From assembly GCF_000313935.1 (NCBI RefSeq), contig NZ_AMSS01000049.1:1-57711 (forward strand): 57,711 nucleotides of DNA. Reading direction: 5' to 3'. Position numbers and translations under genes: made by a program. The notes beneath the pieces are model-generated. The model ran no database searches. It was not told where the DNA came from and was given only the letters and a program-made list of their open reading frames with translations. The DNA comes from Acinetobacter sp. WC-141. Its GTDB lineage: Bacteria > Pseudomonadota > Gammaproteobacteria > Pseudomonadales > Moraxellaceae. Positions 20,880 to 29,861 of this stretch are shown piece after piece. The first letter of the stretch is position 1. Each line of letters begins with the position of its first letter.

Positions 20880-22331
20880 ATGATTGATCTTAAACCCTCC
20901 ATTAACTTTTGGCATGATTTTAAAAGCAACCAAATTGCCGGAATGTGGCTGTTTTTGGGATCAAGACGTTCTTTACAAATTGTACATCCATCTATTCTTC
21001 AGCTGATTGTTTGGGGAATTTTAGGGGGATGTACTAACTCTCTGTATAGTTGGCTTGTCGCTGGTCAAATCGGTGATTTTAATTCACAAGGTTTAATTGG
21101 TTATGCACTTTGGCCATTCATTGCCTTAATCGTTGGTATATTTTTATCACAGCGCACTAACCAACCCCGTTTAATGCTAGTACCTGCTTTACTATGGTTG
21201 GTTCTAGATACAAATATCTTATTAATTCAATGTTTAATTCAGTATTTGGGTTCTAATGGTTATCTCAACTTTATTCCCGATACTATTTATAACGGGATTT
21301 TACCAAGCCTATTTGTGGCTTTGTTCGTTTGGCAAAGTTTAGCGGTAATTTGGGTTTTCTCACGCGAACTCAAGTGGCCTTGGTGGGAACGTGCACTGGT
21401 TATGGTTGCGACGATTGCGACAATGGTGGTGTGGCAACTTTCCGTAAAAGATCAACCGATTTGGAAGGTCGAAGATTCTGCTCCAACATTTGCTGAAGAT
21501 GCTTTTTATGCACAAAGTAAGTTGCTAAATGATTCTTTAGAGCAAGTGCAATATGGTGAGCAGGCAAAAAGTCATTGGTATTTTTTAGGTGTGGCTGGCG
21601 ATAGTTATCAAGATGTTTTTAAATCGGAAGTGGTCCGTATTAAAGAACAATTTGATACACGTTTTGGAACGATTGGTCGATCGATGATGTTGGTTAATAA
21701 TCCAGATACTCGTACAGAAATTCCAATTGCCTCTAAAACCAGTATTGAGTTAGCCCTACGCCGTATGGGGCAGCAAATGAACCGTGATAGTGATGTTTTA
21801 TTTCTATATATGACTTCACACGGTGAACAAAATCACTTTGAAATTGAAAATGCACCATTAGATTTAGGGCAAGTAGACCCGAAATGGCTGCGAGAAACAC
21901 TTGATAAATCCGGTATTCGCTGGCGTGTGATTGTTATCTCGGCTTGTTATTCAGGAAGTTTTATTCCTGCTTTGCAGTCTCCAGATACTTTAATTATTAC
22001 TGCATCAGCTGCTGATAAAACTTCCTTTGGATGTAATAACGAAGCCGACTATACCTATTTTGGTCGAGCTTTCTTTGATTTGGCTATGCGAGAGCAATCT
22101 TCGATGAAAGACTCGTTTAACACAGCTAAGCAAACAGTCACCAAATGGGAAGTGGCTCAAGGTGTTGAACCTTCAGAGCCCCAATGGATGATTGGTAAAA
22201 ATATGGAACTTATGCTACCTCAATTAGAAAAGTATCTATTTCCTCAGCAAAATACTGGTACTGTAGATATTGCTCAAACAAAAACAGAGGCTAAAAACGA
22301 TGCAACTCCTGCAAAAAAACCGCTGCTTTGA
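20880..22331 (+). CDS. Membrane-anchored C13-family (legumain-like) peptidase
   Basis: This 483-aa protein has about five hydrophobic segments in its first 190 residues and a C-terminal caspase/legumain-fold domain. The catalytic His314 lies in LYMTSHGEQNHFEIENAP and Cys356 in VIVISACYSGSFIPALQ, both in the expected spacing, so it should be active. C13 peptidases cut after Asn or Asp; GPI transamidase is a eukaryotic member. No bacterial substrate is evident. A CAGGCAT/ATGCCTG hairpin lies at 20829-20851 upstream. The 3' end overlaps fghA by 32 nt, so the two are translated from one mRNA. Confidence 0.85.
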   Translation: MIDLKPSINFWHDFKSNQIAGMWLFLGSRRSLQIVHPSILQLIVWGILGGCTNSLYSWLVAGQIGDFNSQGLIGYALWPFIALIVGIFLSQRTNQPRLMLVPALLWLVLDTNILLIQCLIQYLGSNGYLNFIPDTIYNGILPSLFVALFVWQSLAVIWVFSRELKWPWWERALVMVATIATMVVWQLSVKDQPIWKVEDSAPTFAEDAFYAQSKLLNDSLEQVQYGEQAKSHWYFLGVAGDSYQDVFKSEVVRIKEQFDTRFGTIGRSMMLVNNPDTRTEIPIASKTSIELALRRMGQQMNRDSDVLFLYMTSHGEQNHFEIENAPLDLGQVDPKWLRETLDKSGIRWRVIVISACYSGSFIPALQSPDTLIITASAADKTSFGCNNEADYTYFGRAFFDLAMREQSSMKDSFNTAKQTVTKWEVAQGVEPSEPQWMIGKNMELMLPQLEKYLFPQQNTGTVDIAQTKTEAKNDATPAKKPLL

Positions 22332-23145
22332 GGGTGAGCAGCGTATATACCAATTTGAATCTCAGTTGTTAAAAGGACCTGCTAAGTTTGGTATTTATTT
22401 ACCACCAGCAGCTTTAGAAGGTAAAGCTTGCTCAACTTTGTTTTATTTAGCTGGCTTAACGTGCACTGAAGAAACCTTTGCTATAAAAGCGCATGCACAG
22501 CATATGGCCGCCCAACTGAGCCTAATATTGATTACCCCAGACACTTCTCCTCGTGGAGAACAAGTGGCAGCAGGGGATAACTGGGATTTAGGTCAAGGTG
22601 CGGGTTTTTATATTAATGCCACACAAGCACCTTGGTCTGAACATTATCAAATGGAAAGTTATTTAATTGATGAGTTATATCCACTCATTTTGAAAAGCTT
22701 TCCTGTAAACGCTCAACAAGTTGGTATCTTTGGGCATTCAATGGGTGGACACGGCGCATTAACTTTAGCGTTTAAATATCCTGAGAAGTTTAAGTCTGTA
22801 TCTGCTTTTGCTCCAATCTGTGCGCCAACTGAATGCGCATGGGGAGATAAAGCCTTTAGTCATTATTTAGGTGCAGATCGCGAAAGCTGGTTGGCTCATG
22901 ATGCCACAGCTTTAGTCTCAAAAAATGGTGCAGTATTTAGTGAAATTTTGATTGATCAGGGATTGGATGATCAATTTTATGAACAACTTCACCCTGAAAA
23001 ATTTAAGCAAGCATGTTTAAAAGTAGGACAGCCTTTAACTTTAAGACAACATGCTGGCTATGATCATGGCTATTACTTTATCCAAACCTTTATGGATGAG
23101 CATTTGCAGTTTCATGCAATCCAGTTAGAAAAGGTAAATGGCTAA
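22300..23145 (+). CDS. fghA: S-formylglutathione hydrolase
   Basis: This esterase-D enzyme hydrolyses S-formylglutathione to formate and glutathione in formaldehyde detoxification. The 281-aa product has the alpha/beta-hydrolase nucleophile GHSMGGHGAL (Ser147), the FYLAGLTCTEETF oxyanion region, the SPRGE and GAGFYINATQ motifs and the C-terminal HAGYDHGYYFI with the catalytic His. I start at the ATG after AGAGG; an ATG 30 nt upstream is in frame but extends past the family N-terminus. The usual partner, glutathione-dependent formaldehyde dehydrogenase, is not beside it. Confidence 0.93.
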   Translation: MQLLQKNRCFEGEQRIYQFESQLLKGPAKFGIYLPPAALEGKACSTLFYLAGLTCTEETFAIKAHAQHMAAQLSLILITPDTSPRGEQVAAGDNWDLGQGAGFYINATQAPWSEHYQMESYLIDELYPLILKSFPVNAQQVGIFGHSMGGHGALTLAFKYPEKFKSVSAFAPICAPTECAWGDKAFSHYLGADRESWLAHDATALVSKNGAVFSEILIDQGLDDQFYEQLHPEKFKQACLKVGQPLTLRQHAGYDHGYYFIQTFMDEHLQFHAIQLEKVNG

Positions 23146-23418
23146 TTAGTGTTGCCATTCAACCTGAAATTCTTGTTGAGCCATACGGTTTAGATGATCA
23201 AGCACCACTTTTTCTAAGTGATCGTGGTCATCTAACTGGCTATCAATTGCAACGTTTAACTGCTCTGTTGCAGGGGCAAGTGTAATCGTTGCTGTAGGCA
23301 TTAAGATTTTAAAATCTTGTTCAGTTTCTTGTACTTCAAACTTGTGCTTCCAATGATTAACCAGACGTTTTGCAATACGTTTTCCATCGTTTGTTAATAG
23401 ATGAGTTGTGCTTTTCAT
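23146..23418 (-). CDS. DUF2218-family small protein
   Basis: This 90-aa cytoplasmic protein matches the DUF2218 pattern: KSTTHLLTNDGKRIAKRLVNHWKHKFEV, then short beta-strands and a C-terminal helix ending in a His tail. The function of the family is not known; members are often found near iron or siderophore-interacting genes, which is not the case here. Its stop codon directly abuts that of the convergent fghA. GAGGATTGAG precedes the ATG. Confidence 0.8.
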   Translation of the reverse strand: MKSTTHLLTNDGKRIAKRLVNHWKHKFEVQETEQDFKILMPTATITLAPATEQLNVAIDSQLDDHDHLEKVVLDHLNRMAQQEFQVEWQH

Positions 23419-23602
23419 TCTCAATCCTCACATTGGTTTAATGTACCTTAACAAATTCGTTTCGCCGTTAGCATTCTATTGTTGCAACGTTACGTTGCAA
23501 GTTTGAAATGTTGTCATTTGAGCAAGGAAGGGCAGGCCAAGTAGGTTCTTTTTTGTTATAATTTTCAGCCTCTCCTTAAATTTTTAGCCAGGTCATCCAC
23601 CT

Positions 23603-24289
23603 ATGTCCAAGCCTTATTTGATTGCTCCTTCTATTTTATCTGCTGACTTTGCTCGTTTAGGTGAAGATGTAGACAAAGTTTTAGCCGCGGGTGCAGATGT
23701 GGTGCATTTTGATGTGATGGATAATCACTATGTTCCAAATTTAACTTTTGGTGCTGGTGTGTGTAAGGCGCTCAAAAAATATGGTATTCAAGCTCCTGTT
23801 GATGTTCACTTAATGGTATCTCCAGTTGATCGAATTATTGGAGACTTTTTGGAAGCGGGTGCTGATATTATTACGTTTCACCCAGAAGCCTCTCATCACA
23901 TTGACCGTTCATTACAGTTGATTAAATCTGGTGGTGCTAAAGCTGGTTTAGTGTTTAACCCTGCAACGCCTTTACACTATTTAGATTATGTACTTGATAA
24001 AGTTGACGAGATTTTAATCATGAGTGTAAACCCAGGTTTTGGTGGACAAAAGTTCATTCCAATGACTTTAGAAAAATTGCGTGAAGCTCGTAAAATTATT
24101 GATGCAAGTGGCCGCGATATTCGTTTAGAAGTTGATGGTGGTGTTGGTCCTGCAAATATTCGTGAAATTGCAGAAGCGGGTGCAGATATGTTCGTTGCTG
24201 GTTCGGCAATTTTTGGTCAACCAGATTATAAAGTTGTAATTGATCAAATGCGTTCAGAGCTTGCGAAAGTAGGTAGTGTAGACGTTTAA
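23603..24289 (+). CDS. rpe: Ribulose-phosphate 3-epimerase
   Basis: This TIM-barrel enzyme interconverts ribulose 5-phosphate and xylulose 5-phosphate in the pentose phosphate pathway. The 228-aa product has the signatures [32 protein letters not shown] (metal His and Asp), [22 protein letters not shown] and [12 protein letters not shown]. It is a stand-alone gene with its own upstream region; the DnaA-box-like array lies just beyond its stop. Confidence 0.96.
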   Translation: MSKPYLIAPSILSADFARLGEDVDKVLAAGADVVHFDVMDNHYVPNLTFGAGVCKALKKYGIQAPVDVHLMVSPVDRIIGDFLEAGADIITFHPEASHHIDRSLQLIKSGGAKAGLVFNPATPLHYLDYVLDKVDEILIMSVNPGFGGQKFIPMTLEKLREARKIIDASGRDIRLEVDGGVGPANIREIAEAGADMFVAGSAIFGQPDYKVVIDQMRSELAKVGSVDV

Positions 24290-24316
24290 AAAAATATGTT
24301 TAATCGAGAATAGGCT

Positions 24317-24373
24317 TGTGGATAACTTTGTTTATAACTGTATGGATAACTGTGTTGATAACCATATGGATAA
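24317..24373. repeat. Array of five DnaA-box-like 9-mers at 12-bp spacing
   Basis: Five same-orientation 9-mers begin at 24317, 24329, 24341, 24353 and 24365, exactly 12 bp apart: TGTGGATAA, TGTTTATAA, TATGGATAA, TGTTGATAA and TATGGATAA. The first is the exact complement of the DnaA box TTATCCACA; three others differ by one base and one by two. It lies in the gap after rpe. It could be a DnaA-binding or titration site, or an unrelated decayed 12-bp tandem repeat. The rest of the gap (24290-24650) holds a terminator and no gene that I can see. Confidence 0.6.
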
Positions 24374-24426
24374 GATGTTGGTAAAATAAACAAAATTAGA
24401 TCAACCGTTTATTCCTTAGACATAAT

Positions 24427-24463
24427 GTATGAAAAAAGAACGTTTTGGCGTTCTTTTTTCATG
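24427..24463. terminator. Bidirectional-type terminator downstream of rpe
   Basis: GAAAAAAGAACG and CGTTCTTTTTTC form a perfect stem with a short TTTTGG loop, ending in a T-run. Confidence 0.88.
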
Positions 24464-24650
24464 CGTGTTGGATATTTTATTACCTGATTTTTTATTAAGC
24501 TTTACTAAAAAATAACCTGTGCAAAAAACGATACTGCTCTGTGTAAAAACTTTTATGGATAGATAAGTATAAAACTGTAAAAGTGTCATGAAAAATCAAG
24601 CTAAATTTGGTTTAATAAGATTTTAGTAAGATAAGAGATTTAGATAATTA

Positions 24651-25472
24651 ATGACGATAAAAATTTTAGCGGTAGATATGGATGGGACTTTTCTTAATTC
24701 TAAGAAGCAGTACAACAAAGCACGTTTTTTAAAACAGTATGAACAACTTAAACAAAATAATATTCATTTTGTAGTTGCTAGCGGCAACCAACTCGCAAAG
24801 CTTATTACCTATTTTCCAGAAATTAGTCATGAAATTGCTTTTATTGCAGAAAATGGCGCGCATGTTGTAGATGCAGGACAAGAGTTAGCGTTTGCTCATT
24901 TAAGTCAGCACCAATTCATTGAGATTTTAAAAGCGATTGACCCTTCATATACCTCAACCATGGTGATCTGTGGGAAACAGAGTGCTTATGTGCATAGCAG
25001 CATGAACGCAGAGGACTATGCCAAAGTCGCTCGATACTTTGAAAAGTTAACAGTTATAGATGATTTTTATGCGCTAAACGATTTGGTGTGCAAAATTACC
25101 TTCACTGCTCAGGAAAACGAAAGCTTTGCGATTTTTCAAGATTTTCAGAAGCAAAGCTTTGTTGCAGATAAAGTCTTAGTGCCTGTTTCAAGCGGTTTTG
25201 GTTTTATTGATTTGATCCTTCCTGACCAGCATAAAGCACATGGTTTGAAACTTCTATTACAGAAGTGGCAGATTGAGCCTAATCAAGTGGTTGCGATTGG
25301 TGATAACAATAATGATATCCAGATGATCAAAGCTGCGGGGTATGGGTTTGCTGTTGAAAATGCAGTAGAAGCTTTAAAAGCAGTAGCGTCTTATGCCACT
25401 GTAAGTAATGAACATGAGGGTGCACTAGAAGTGATTGATTTAGTACTTCAGCGTCAACCTCCGTTTGCTTAA
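24651..25472 (+). CDS. Cof-type HAD-superfamily IIB phosphatase
   Basis: This 273-aa HAD phosphatase has the nucleophile motif I AVDMDGTFLNS (Asp9 and Asp11), motif II VVASGNQ, a C2B-type cap domain, and motifs III/IV with the lysine in DQHKAHGL and IGDNNNDIQMI near the C-terminus. Members of this Cof/YidA/SupH group dephosphorylate sugar phosphates or pyridoxal phosphate with broad specificity, so no precise substrate can be given. The end AFAVENAVEALKAVASYA matches the family's usual VAMGNA-type segment with VENA instead. Confidence 0.9.
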   Translation: MTIKILAVDMDGTFLNSKKQYNKARFLKQYEQLKQNNIHFVVASGNQLAKLITYFPEISHEIAFIAENGAHVVDAGQELAFAHLSQHQFIEILKAIDPSYTSTMVICGKQSAYVHSSMNAEDYAKVARYFEKLTVIDDFYALNDLVCKITFTAQENESFAIFQDFQKQSFVADKVLVPVSSGFGFIDLILPDQHKAHGLKLLLQKWQIEPNQVVAIGDNNNDIQMIKAAGYGFAVENAVEALKAVASYATVSNEHEGALEVIDLVLQRQPPFA

Positions 25473-25575
25473 TTTTTTTAAAACAAACAGTTAAAATGGA
25501 AAATTGTATCTGTTTTAAAACTTGGTTATGCTAATGGGATTATGATTACTCATCGGCTCTAGGCGATAAACCACA

Positions 25576-25971
25576 ATGGCTCTACAACACTTACGCAAGT
25601 ATGCTTGGTTTGTGTTCCTAATGACTTTGGTCATTGGGTGGAGTGGTGTGTCTGTTGCTCAGACGCCTATGCAGCATGATCTTCACACTATGCCGTGTCA
25701 TAGTGAAAAATCTTCGCATAAGAATATGCATGTTCAAACCGATGATCAGACTGTATGTCATCAAACAATGACACAGTCTCTTCATTCGCACGGTGAGCCT
25801 TGTCAGGATTGCAACCCAGTACATTGTCAAATCGTGAATTTGGCATTGCAACCCGCGGTGCCAGATGTTGAATCACAATTTATTCCTATAACGTCTCAAT
25901 TTAGCAGTATTTATCAGGCTCAACATTTAGCCGGATACTGGCAAGAAATTTTACGTCCTCCTAAAGCTTAA
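25576..25971 (+). CDS. CopL-like His/Cys-rich copper-responsive periplasmic protein
   Basis: This 131-aa exported protein has a signal peptide ending near SVAQTP and a His/Cys/Met-rich middle (MPCHSEKSSHKNMH, CHQTMTQSLHSHGEPCQDC, NPVHCQIV) well suited to binding Cu. It precedes copA by 40 nt. The layout equals the copL-copA-copB order of Xanthomonas, where CopL is needed for copper-induced expression of copAB. Assignment is by context and composition; the sequence is poorly conserved. It ends YWQEILRPPKA, a conserved-looking tail. Confidence 0.65.
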   Translation: MALQHLRKYAWFVFLMTLVIGWSGVSVAQTPMQHDLHTMPCHSEKSSHKNMHVQTDDQTVCHQTMTQSLHSHGEPCQDCNPVHCQIVNLALQPAVPDVESQFIPITSQFSSIYQAQHLAGYWQEILRPPKA

Positions 25972-26011
25972 TCCTTTCTTACTTATTTTTTTAGTTCAAA
26001 GGATTACAGCA

Positions 26012-27946
26012 ATGTCTCATAAAACAATTAGCAGCTTAGTCGCTGTATTTGGTCTATTGGTTTCACCATGGACCCTCGCGGCAATTAAGGAATATCACCT
26101 TAATATTAATGAACAACAGGTCAATGTTACCGGTCAGCCGTTCAAACGAATTACCGTAAATGGAAAATTTACAGCACCACTCCTTGAGTTTGAGGAAGGA
26201 GATGAGGCTGTTATTCATGTTCATAACCAATTAAAAAATCAAGATACGTCTTTGCATTGGCATGGGTTGTTACTGCCAGGATTAATGGATGGTGTACCGG
26301 GTTTTAATAATTTCAAAGGAATCGCGCCAAATGGAGATTTTGTTTACCGCTTTAAGGTGAAACAAAACGGCACTTATTGGTATCACGCTCATAGTAAAGG
26401 CCAAGAGCAAGATGGTTTATATGGCCCGCTCGTGATTTATCCAAAAGGCAAGATACCTGTTGCTGCTCATGAAAAAACTGATCGTGATTATGTGGTGATG
26501 CTTTCAGATTTTCATAATTCTTCTAGCGATAGTATTTTAAAGAATTTGAAGAAATCAGCTGAATATTATCAAAACCGCCGTGAAACCGTATCTGATGTCT
26601 GGAAGCAAGTTAAAACACAAGGCTTAAAAGCAACTTGGCAAGATCGTTCGATGTGGAATCAGATGCGGATGTTAAAAACCGATATGTCTGATGTGACGGG
26701 TTATACCTTCTTAGTTAACGGCAAGACACCTCAGCAAAACTGGACAGGTAATTTTAAAGCTGGCGATAAGGTTCGATTGCGATTTATTAACGCCTCGGCA
26801 ATGTCATTTTTTGATGTCAGAATTCCAAATTTGAAAATGACAGTTGTAAGTGCAGACGGGCAGCCAGTTAAACCAGTTGCAATTGACGAGTTTCGTATTG
26901 GCACTGCCGAAACTTACGATGTCATTGTTGAACCCAAACAGCCAAATTATCAGATTGAAGCCGAGTCTATTGATCGCAGTGGTTTCGCTATCGGTACTTT
27001 GCATGATGAAAATACGCAAGCTGTGGGGTCAGTTCAAATGCCGCAGCCACGTCCACGTTCTTTGCTAACCATGGATGATATGGGTATGAGTCATGGCAAT
27101 GGGGCAAGTGATGAACATGCTGGCCATCAAATGAATATGCAACACGACATGTCGGCGATGCCGAAAATGAAAAAAGAAGAGAGCCAGACTAATCATGATC
27201 ATACGATGATGAACATGAGCCATGACATGAAAAATATGTCATCTGGCGAACATGATCATTCGATGATGCAAATGAAGCATGACATGTCAGCAATGCCTGA
27301 AATGAAACATGATATGCAGGCTATGCCATCGGGTGAGCATGACCACGCTATGATGAATATGAATCATGAGATGCCAACTCAATCTGAGAATAAGGCTAAA
27401 AAGGATGAGCCCGTTTATGGCTGGGCAAATGCTTCGACACCAGCGGGTATGAAAGCGCTGCAATATAGTGATTTGCAATCTTTAACACCTCAGCCAGACA
27501 CGCGTGCGCCAGAACGAGAGCTTGTTATTCGTTTAGGCGGCAACATGGAGCGTTATATCTGGACCATTAATGGCAAGAAATTTAGCGAAGCTGAGCCATT
27601 ACAAGTTAAATATGGAGAGCGTATTCGCTTAAAGTTCGTGAATGACAGCATGATGGCTCATCCAATGCATTTACATGGCATGTTCATGCAATTGGAAAAT
27701 GGTCAGCAAGTTGAAAACTTGCCAAATAAACATACCGTTATTGTTCCACCAGGAAAAACAGTTACTGCGTTATTAACAGCTGATGCCTTAGGAGAATGGG
27801 CGATTCATTGCCATCTGCTTTATCACATGAGTGCAGGGATGATGAATAAGTTGATTGTGGCTCAAGTGAATGATGGAGCAGTAGATGCATCTCAAGCACC
27901 TGTTCAATCTGAAAATGAAGAAGGAGCTAGTCATGCGCATCACTAA
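26012..27946 (+). CDS. copA: Copper-resistance multicopper oxidase CopA
   Basis: This periplasmic multicopper oxidase is thought to oxidise Cu(I) to the less toxic Cu(II). The 644-aa product has a signal peptide, the type 2/3 copper motifs LHWHGLLLPGLMDGVPG and TYWYHAHSKGQEQDGLYG, and the C-terminal HPMHLHGMF and IHCHLLYHMSAGMM that complete the type 1 and trinuclear sites. Residues about 365-455 form a Met/His-rich insert with repeated HDMSAMP and GEHDHxMM units that likely binds several Cu ions. Its end overlaps the copB start by 14 nt, giving translational coupling. Confidence 0.95.
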   Translation: MSHKTISSLVAVFGLLVSPWTLAAIKEYHLNINEQQVNVTGQPFKRITVNGKFTAPLLEFEEGDEAVIHVHNQLKNQDTSLHWHGLLLPGLMDGVPGFNNFKGIAPNGDFVYRFKVKQNGTYWYHAHSKGQEQDGLYGPLVIYPKGKIPVAAHEKTDRDYVVMLSDFHNSSSDSILKNLKKSAEYYQNRRETVSDVWKQVKTQGLKATWQDRSMWNQMRMLKTDMSDVTGYTFLVNGKTPQQNWTGNFKAGDKVRLRFINASAMSFFDVRIPNLKMTVVSADGQPVKPVAIDEFRIGTAETYDVIVEPKQPNYQIEAESIDRSGFAIGTLHDENTQAVGSVQMPQPRPRSLLTMDDMGMSHGNGASDEHAGHQMNMQHDMSAMPKMKKEESQTNHDHTMMNMSHDMKNMSSGEHDHSMMQMKHDMSAMPEMKHDMQAMPSGEHDHAMMNMNHEMPTQSENKAKKDEPVYGWANASTPAGMKALQYSDLQSLTPQPDTRAPERELVIRLGGNMERYIWTINGKKFSEAEPLQVKYGERIRLKFVNDSMMAHPMHLHGMFMQLENGQQVENLPNKHTVIVPPGKTVTALLTADALGEWAIHCHLLYHMSAGMMNKLIVAQVNDGAVDASQAPVQSENEEGASHAHH

Positions 27947-28688
27947 GTTATTTTCTCAAATGATATGTTGCGGTGTTTTCTCTGGTGTATCGGTTCTTAC
28001 TTTGGCACAAGAACCCTTAACACATGATCATTTACGCGAACATGGTGGACAGATCTATCAGGCAACAAAAATTGATACTGGCTGGACTCAAAATGAAGAG
28101 GGAGAAGGTCATTTTTCTTCTGAGTTAGAAAGTTGGATGGGAACTGATGAAAATAAATTGTTCATTAAAGCTCACGTTGAAAAAGCCGAGTCTGAAGACG
28201 CTAATTACGGCGGTTCAGTACTTTATAGCCGAAATGTAGCTGATTATTGGGATGTACAGGCTGGGGTAAACTACGAGCGTTTACAGCGGGAAGACGAAAA
28301 GCAAGATCGCTGGGCAGGTGTAGTCGGTTTGCATGGCATGGCACCTTACTTTTTTGAAACCGATGCATATCTTTACGCAGGTGAAGACCAGCTATGGAAG
28401 CTAAGTTTAGAAACGGAAAGAGACTTACTCTTTACCCAAAAGTTAATTGGTAAACCTTATTTAAAAGCAGATGTTGTTTTGCAAGATGAATCTCACTATG
28501 CCAGTAAAACAGGTTTATCAAGTTTACAAGCTGGTTTTCAAACCCGTTATGAAATCAACAAAAAGGTCATGCCATTTGTTGATGTGGGTTACGGCTATGA
28601 AAAAGGTTTAAAACAAACTGCTTGGCAAACTGGAACCGACTCTGAAAATGGTTGGTATTATGGAGCAGGGTTAACACTTAAGTTCTAA
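27933..28688 (+). CDS. copB: Copper-resistance outer-membrane protein CopB
   Basis: This 251-aa outer-membrane barrel has a signal peptide (cleavage near TLAQEP), the CopB signature HDHLREHGGQIYQATKIDTGW and SELESWMGTDENKLFIKAHVEK, and a C-terminal strand ending in Phe. It usually works with CopA in Cu sequestration or export at the outer membrane. It is shorter than some CopB proteins because it lacks an N-terminal Met-rich region, here supplied by CopA. AAGGAG precedes the ATG at 27933, inside the end of copA. Confidence 0.93.
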   Translation: MRITKLFSQMICCGVFSGVSVLTLAQEPLTHDHLREHGGQIYQATKIDTGWTQNEEGEGHFSSELESWMGTDENKLFIKAHVEKAESEDANYGGSVLYSRNVADYWDVQAGVNYERLQREDEKQDRWAGVVGLHGMAPYFFETDAYLYAGEDQLWKLSLETERDLLFTQKLIGKPYLKADVVLQDESHYASKTGLSSLQAGFQTRYEINKKVMPFVDVGYGYEKGLKQTAWQTGTDSENGWYYGAGLTLKF

Positions 28689-28716
28689 TTGCCGAACAAA
28701 AATTAAGCTTAATGAC

Positions 28717-28750
28717 ATGCCATTGGTTTATACTGATGGCATTGTTTTTT
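28717..28750 (+). terminator. Probable terminator after copB
   Basis: ATGCCAT (28717-28723) pairs with ATGGCAT (28736-28742), and a T-rich tail follows. It argues that the next gene starts at 28771 rather than at the upstream in-frame ATG that forms part of this stem. Confidence 0.5.
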
Positions 28751-28770
28751 GTGTCAGTTATGGTGCACAG

Positions 28771-29712
28771 ATGGCTTTAGAAAAACAAGAGAATCAAATA
28801 CATTTAAGTAAAAGTAGCTCTAGCTGCGGCTGCTCAAGCATGCCGTCTCAGGAGTATTCTACACCTAATGAAGCTGTACCTAGAAAGAGTCAATGGGTAA
28901 GTTATTATCATATTCCCCGCATGGATTGTGCAGCTGAAGAGCAAATGGTCCGAATGGCTTTAGCGCCTTACGTGGACGATATTCAAGAGCTTCATTTTGA
29001 CTTGCCGGCACGTCATTTGGCGATTTATCACAGTGTTCAAGCTGAAAAGATTACCCAAAGCCTGCAACGTTTAGGATTAGGAGCAGAATTACAACAAACG
29101 CAGCCACATTATGAACCTATCGAAAAACCGAAAAAGGTTCGAGCTAGTTCTTCAACCAATGCAACACAAAAGCAAGTTTTACAATGGTTGTTACTCATTA
29201 ATGGCGTCATGTTTGTCATTGAGTTTATGGCAGGTATTATTGCTTCATCGACCGGATTAATCGCCGATTCACTCGATATGTTTGCCGATGCTGCAATTTA
29301 TGGCATTGCTTTATTTGTGGTGGGTAAAAACCTCAATGCACAATTAAAGGCTGCGCATCTTTCCGGATGGTTCCAGTTCGGCTTAGCCATCATTGTGCTA
29401 ATTGATGTGTTGCGCCGTTTTATTTACGGCAGTGAACCCGTTTCAATTCTCATGATTTTAATTGGTGGATTGGCGCTTGCGGCCAATATTAGTTGCCTTT
29501 ATTTAATGAGAGACCACAAAGAGAGTGGAGCACATATGAAGGCCAGTTATATCTTTTCTGCAAATGATGTCATCGTAAACTTGGGTGTCATTGTTGCGGG
29601 AATACTGGTTGCCATTACAGGCTCTCCTTATCCTGATTTAATGATTGGATTAATTATTGTTTTGTTCGTTTTAAACGGTGCACGAAAAATTTTACAGTTA
29701 AAAAACGAATAA
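28771..29712 (+). CDS. Cation diffusion facilitator with N-terminal Cys-rich and HMA-like region
   Basis: This is a CDF family metal exporter with an extended N-terminus. In the 313-aa product the first 30 residues carry SKSSSSCGCSSM, residues about 45-110 resemble a metal-associated domain (HIPRMDCAAEEQMVRMAL, with the usual CXXC reduced to DCAAE), and the rest is the transmembrane CDF domain with the metal-site sequence GLIADSLDMFADAAIYG. CDFs export Zn, Cd, Co or Fe by proton exchange; the metal is uncertain. It follows copB, so copper or zinc stress is the likely setting. An ATG at 28717 would add 18 residues but falls in a hairpin. Confidence 0.82.
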   Translation: MALEKQENQIHLSKSSSSCGCSSMPSQEYSTPNEAVPRKSQWVSYYHIPRMDCAAEEQMVRMALAPYVDDIQELHFDLPARHLAIYHSVQAEKITQSLQRLGLGAELQQTQPHYEPIEKPKKVRASSSTNATQKQVLQWLLLINGVMFVIEFMAGIIASSTGLIADSLDMFADAAIYGIALFVVGKNLNAQLKAAHLSGWFQFGLAIIVLIDVLRRFIYGSEPVSILMILIGGLALAANISCLYLMRDHKESGAHMKASYIFSANDVIVNLGVIVAGILVAITGSPYPDLMIGLIIVLFVLNGARKILQLKNE

Positions 29713-29789
29713 TATTTTCTAAGACAGGCAAGCTTTAGATAGGGTTTGCCTTCATTTTTTATTTTAAAGTAAACTGAGTCCTCACATAA

Positions 29790-29840
29790 AGGAGGAACGA
29801 CCTCCCCCATATTGGGTAATCATGTCGGGACGACCTGACA
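29790..29840 (+). promoter_or_regulatory. Guanidine-II (mini-ykkC) riboswitch
   Basis: Two small hairpins with ACGA loops lie just before an SMR exporter gene: GGAGG-AACGA-CCTCC (29791-29805) and TGTCGGG-ACGA-CCTGACA (29823-29840). Twin ACGR-loop hairpins are the definition of the guanidine-II class, which turns on guanidinium exporters. The second is a perfect 7-bp stem with one wobble; the first has an extra A in the loop. Distance to the start codon is about 20 nt, consistent with translational control. Confidence 0.88.
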
Positions 29841-29861
29841 CTATAAAAATTAGTGAATGTT

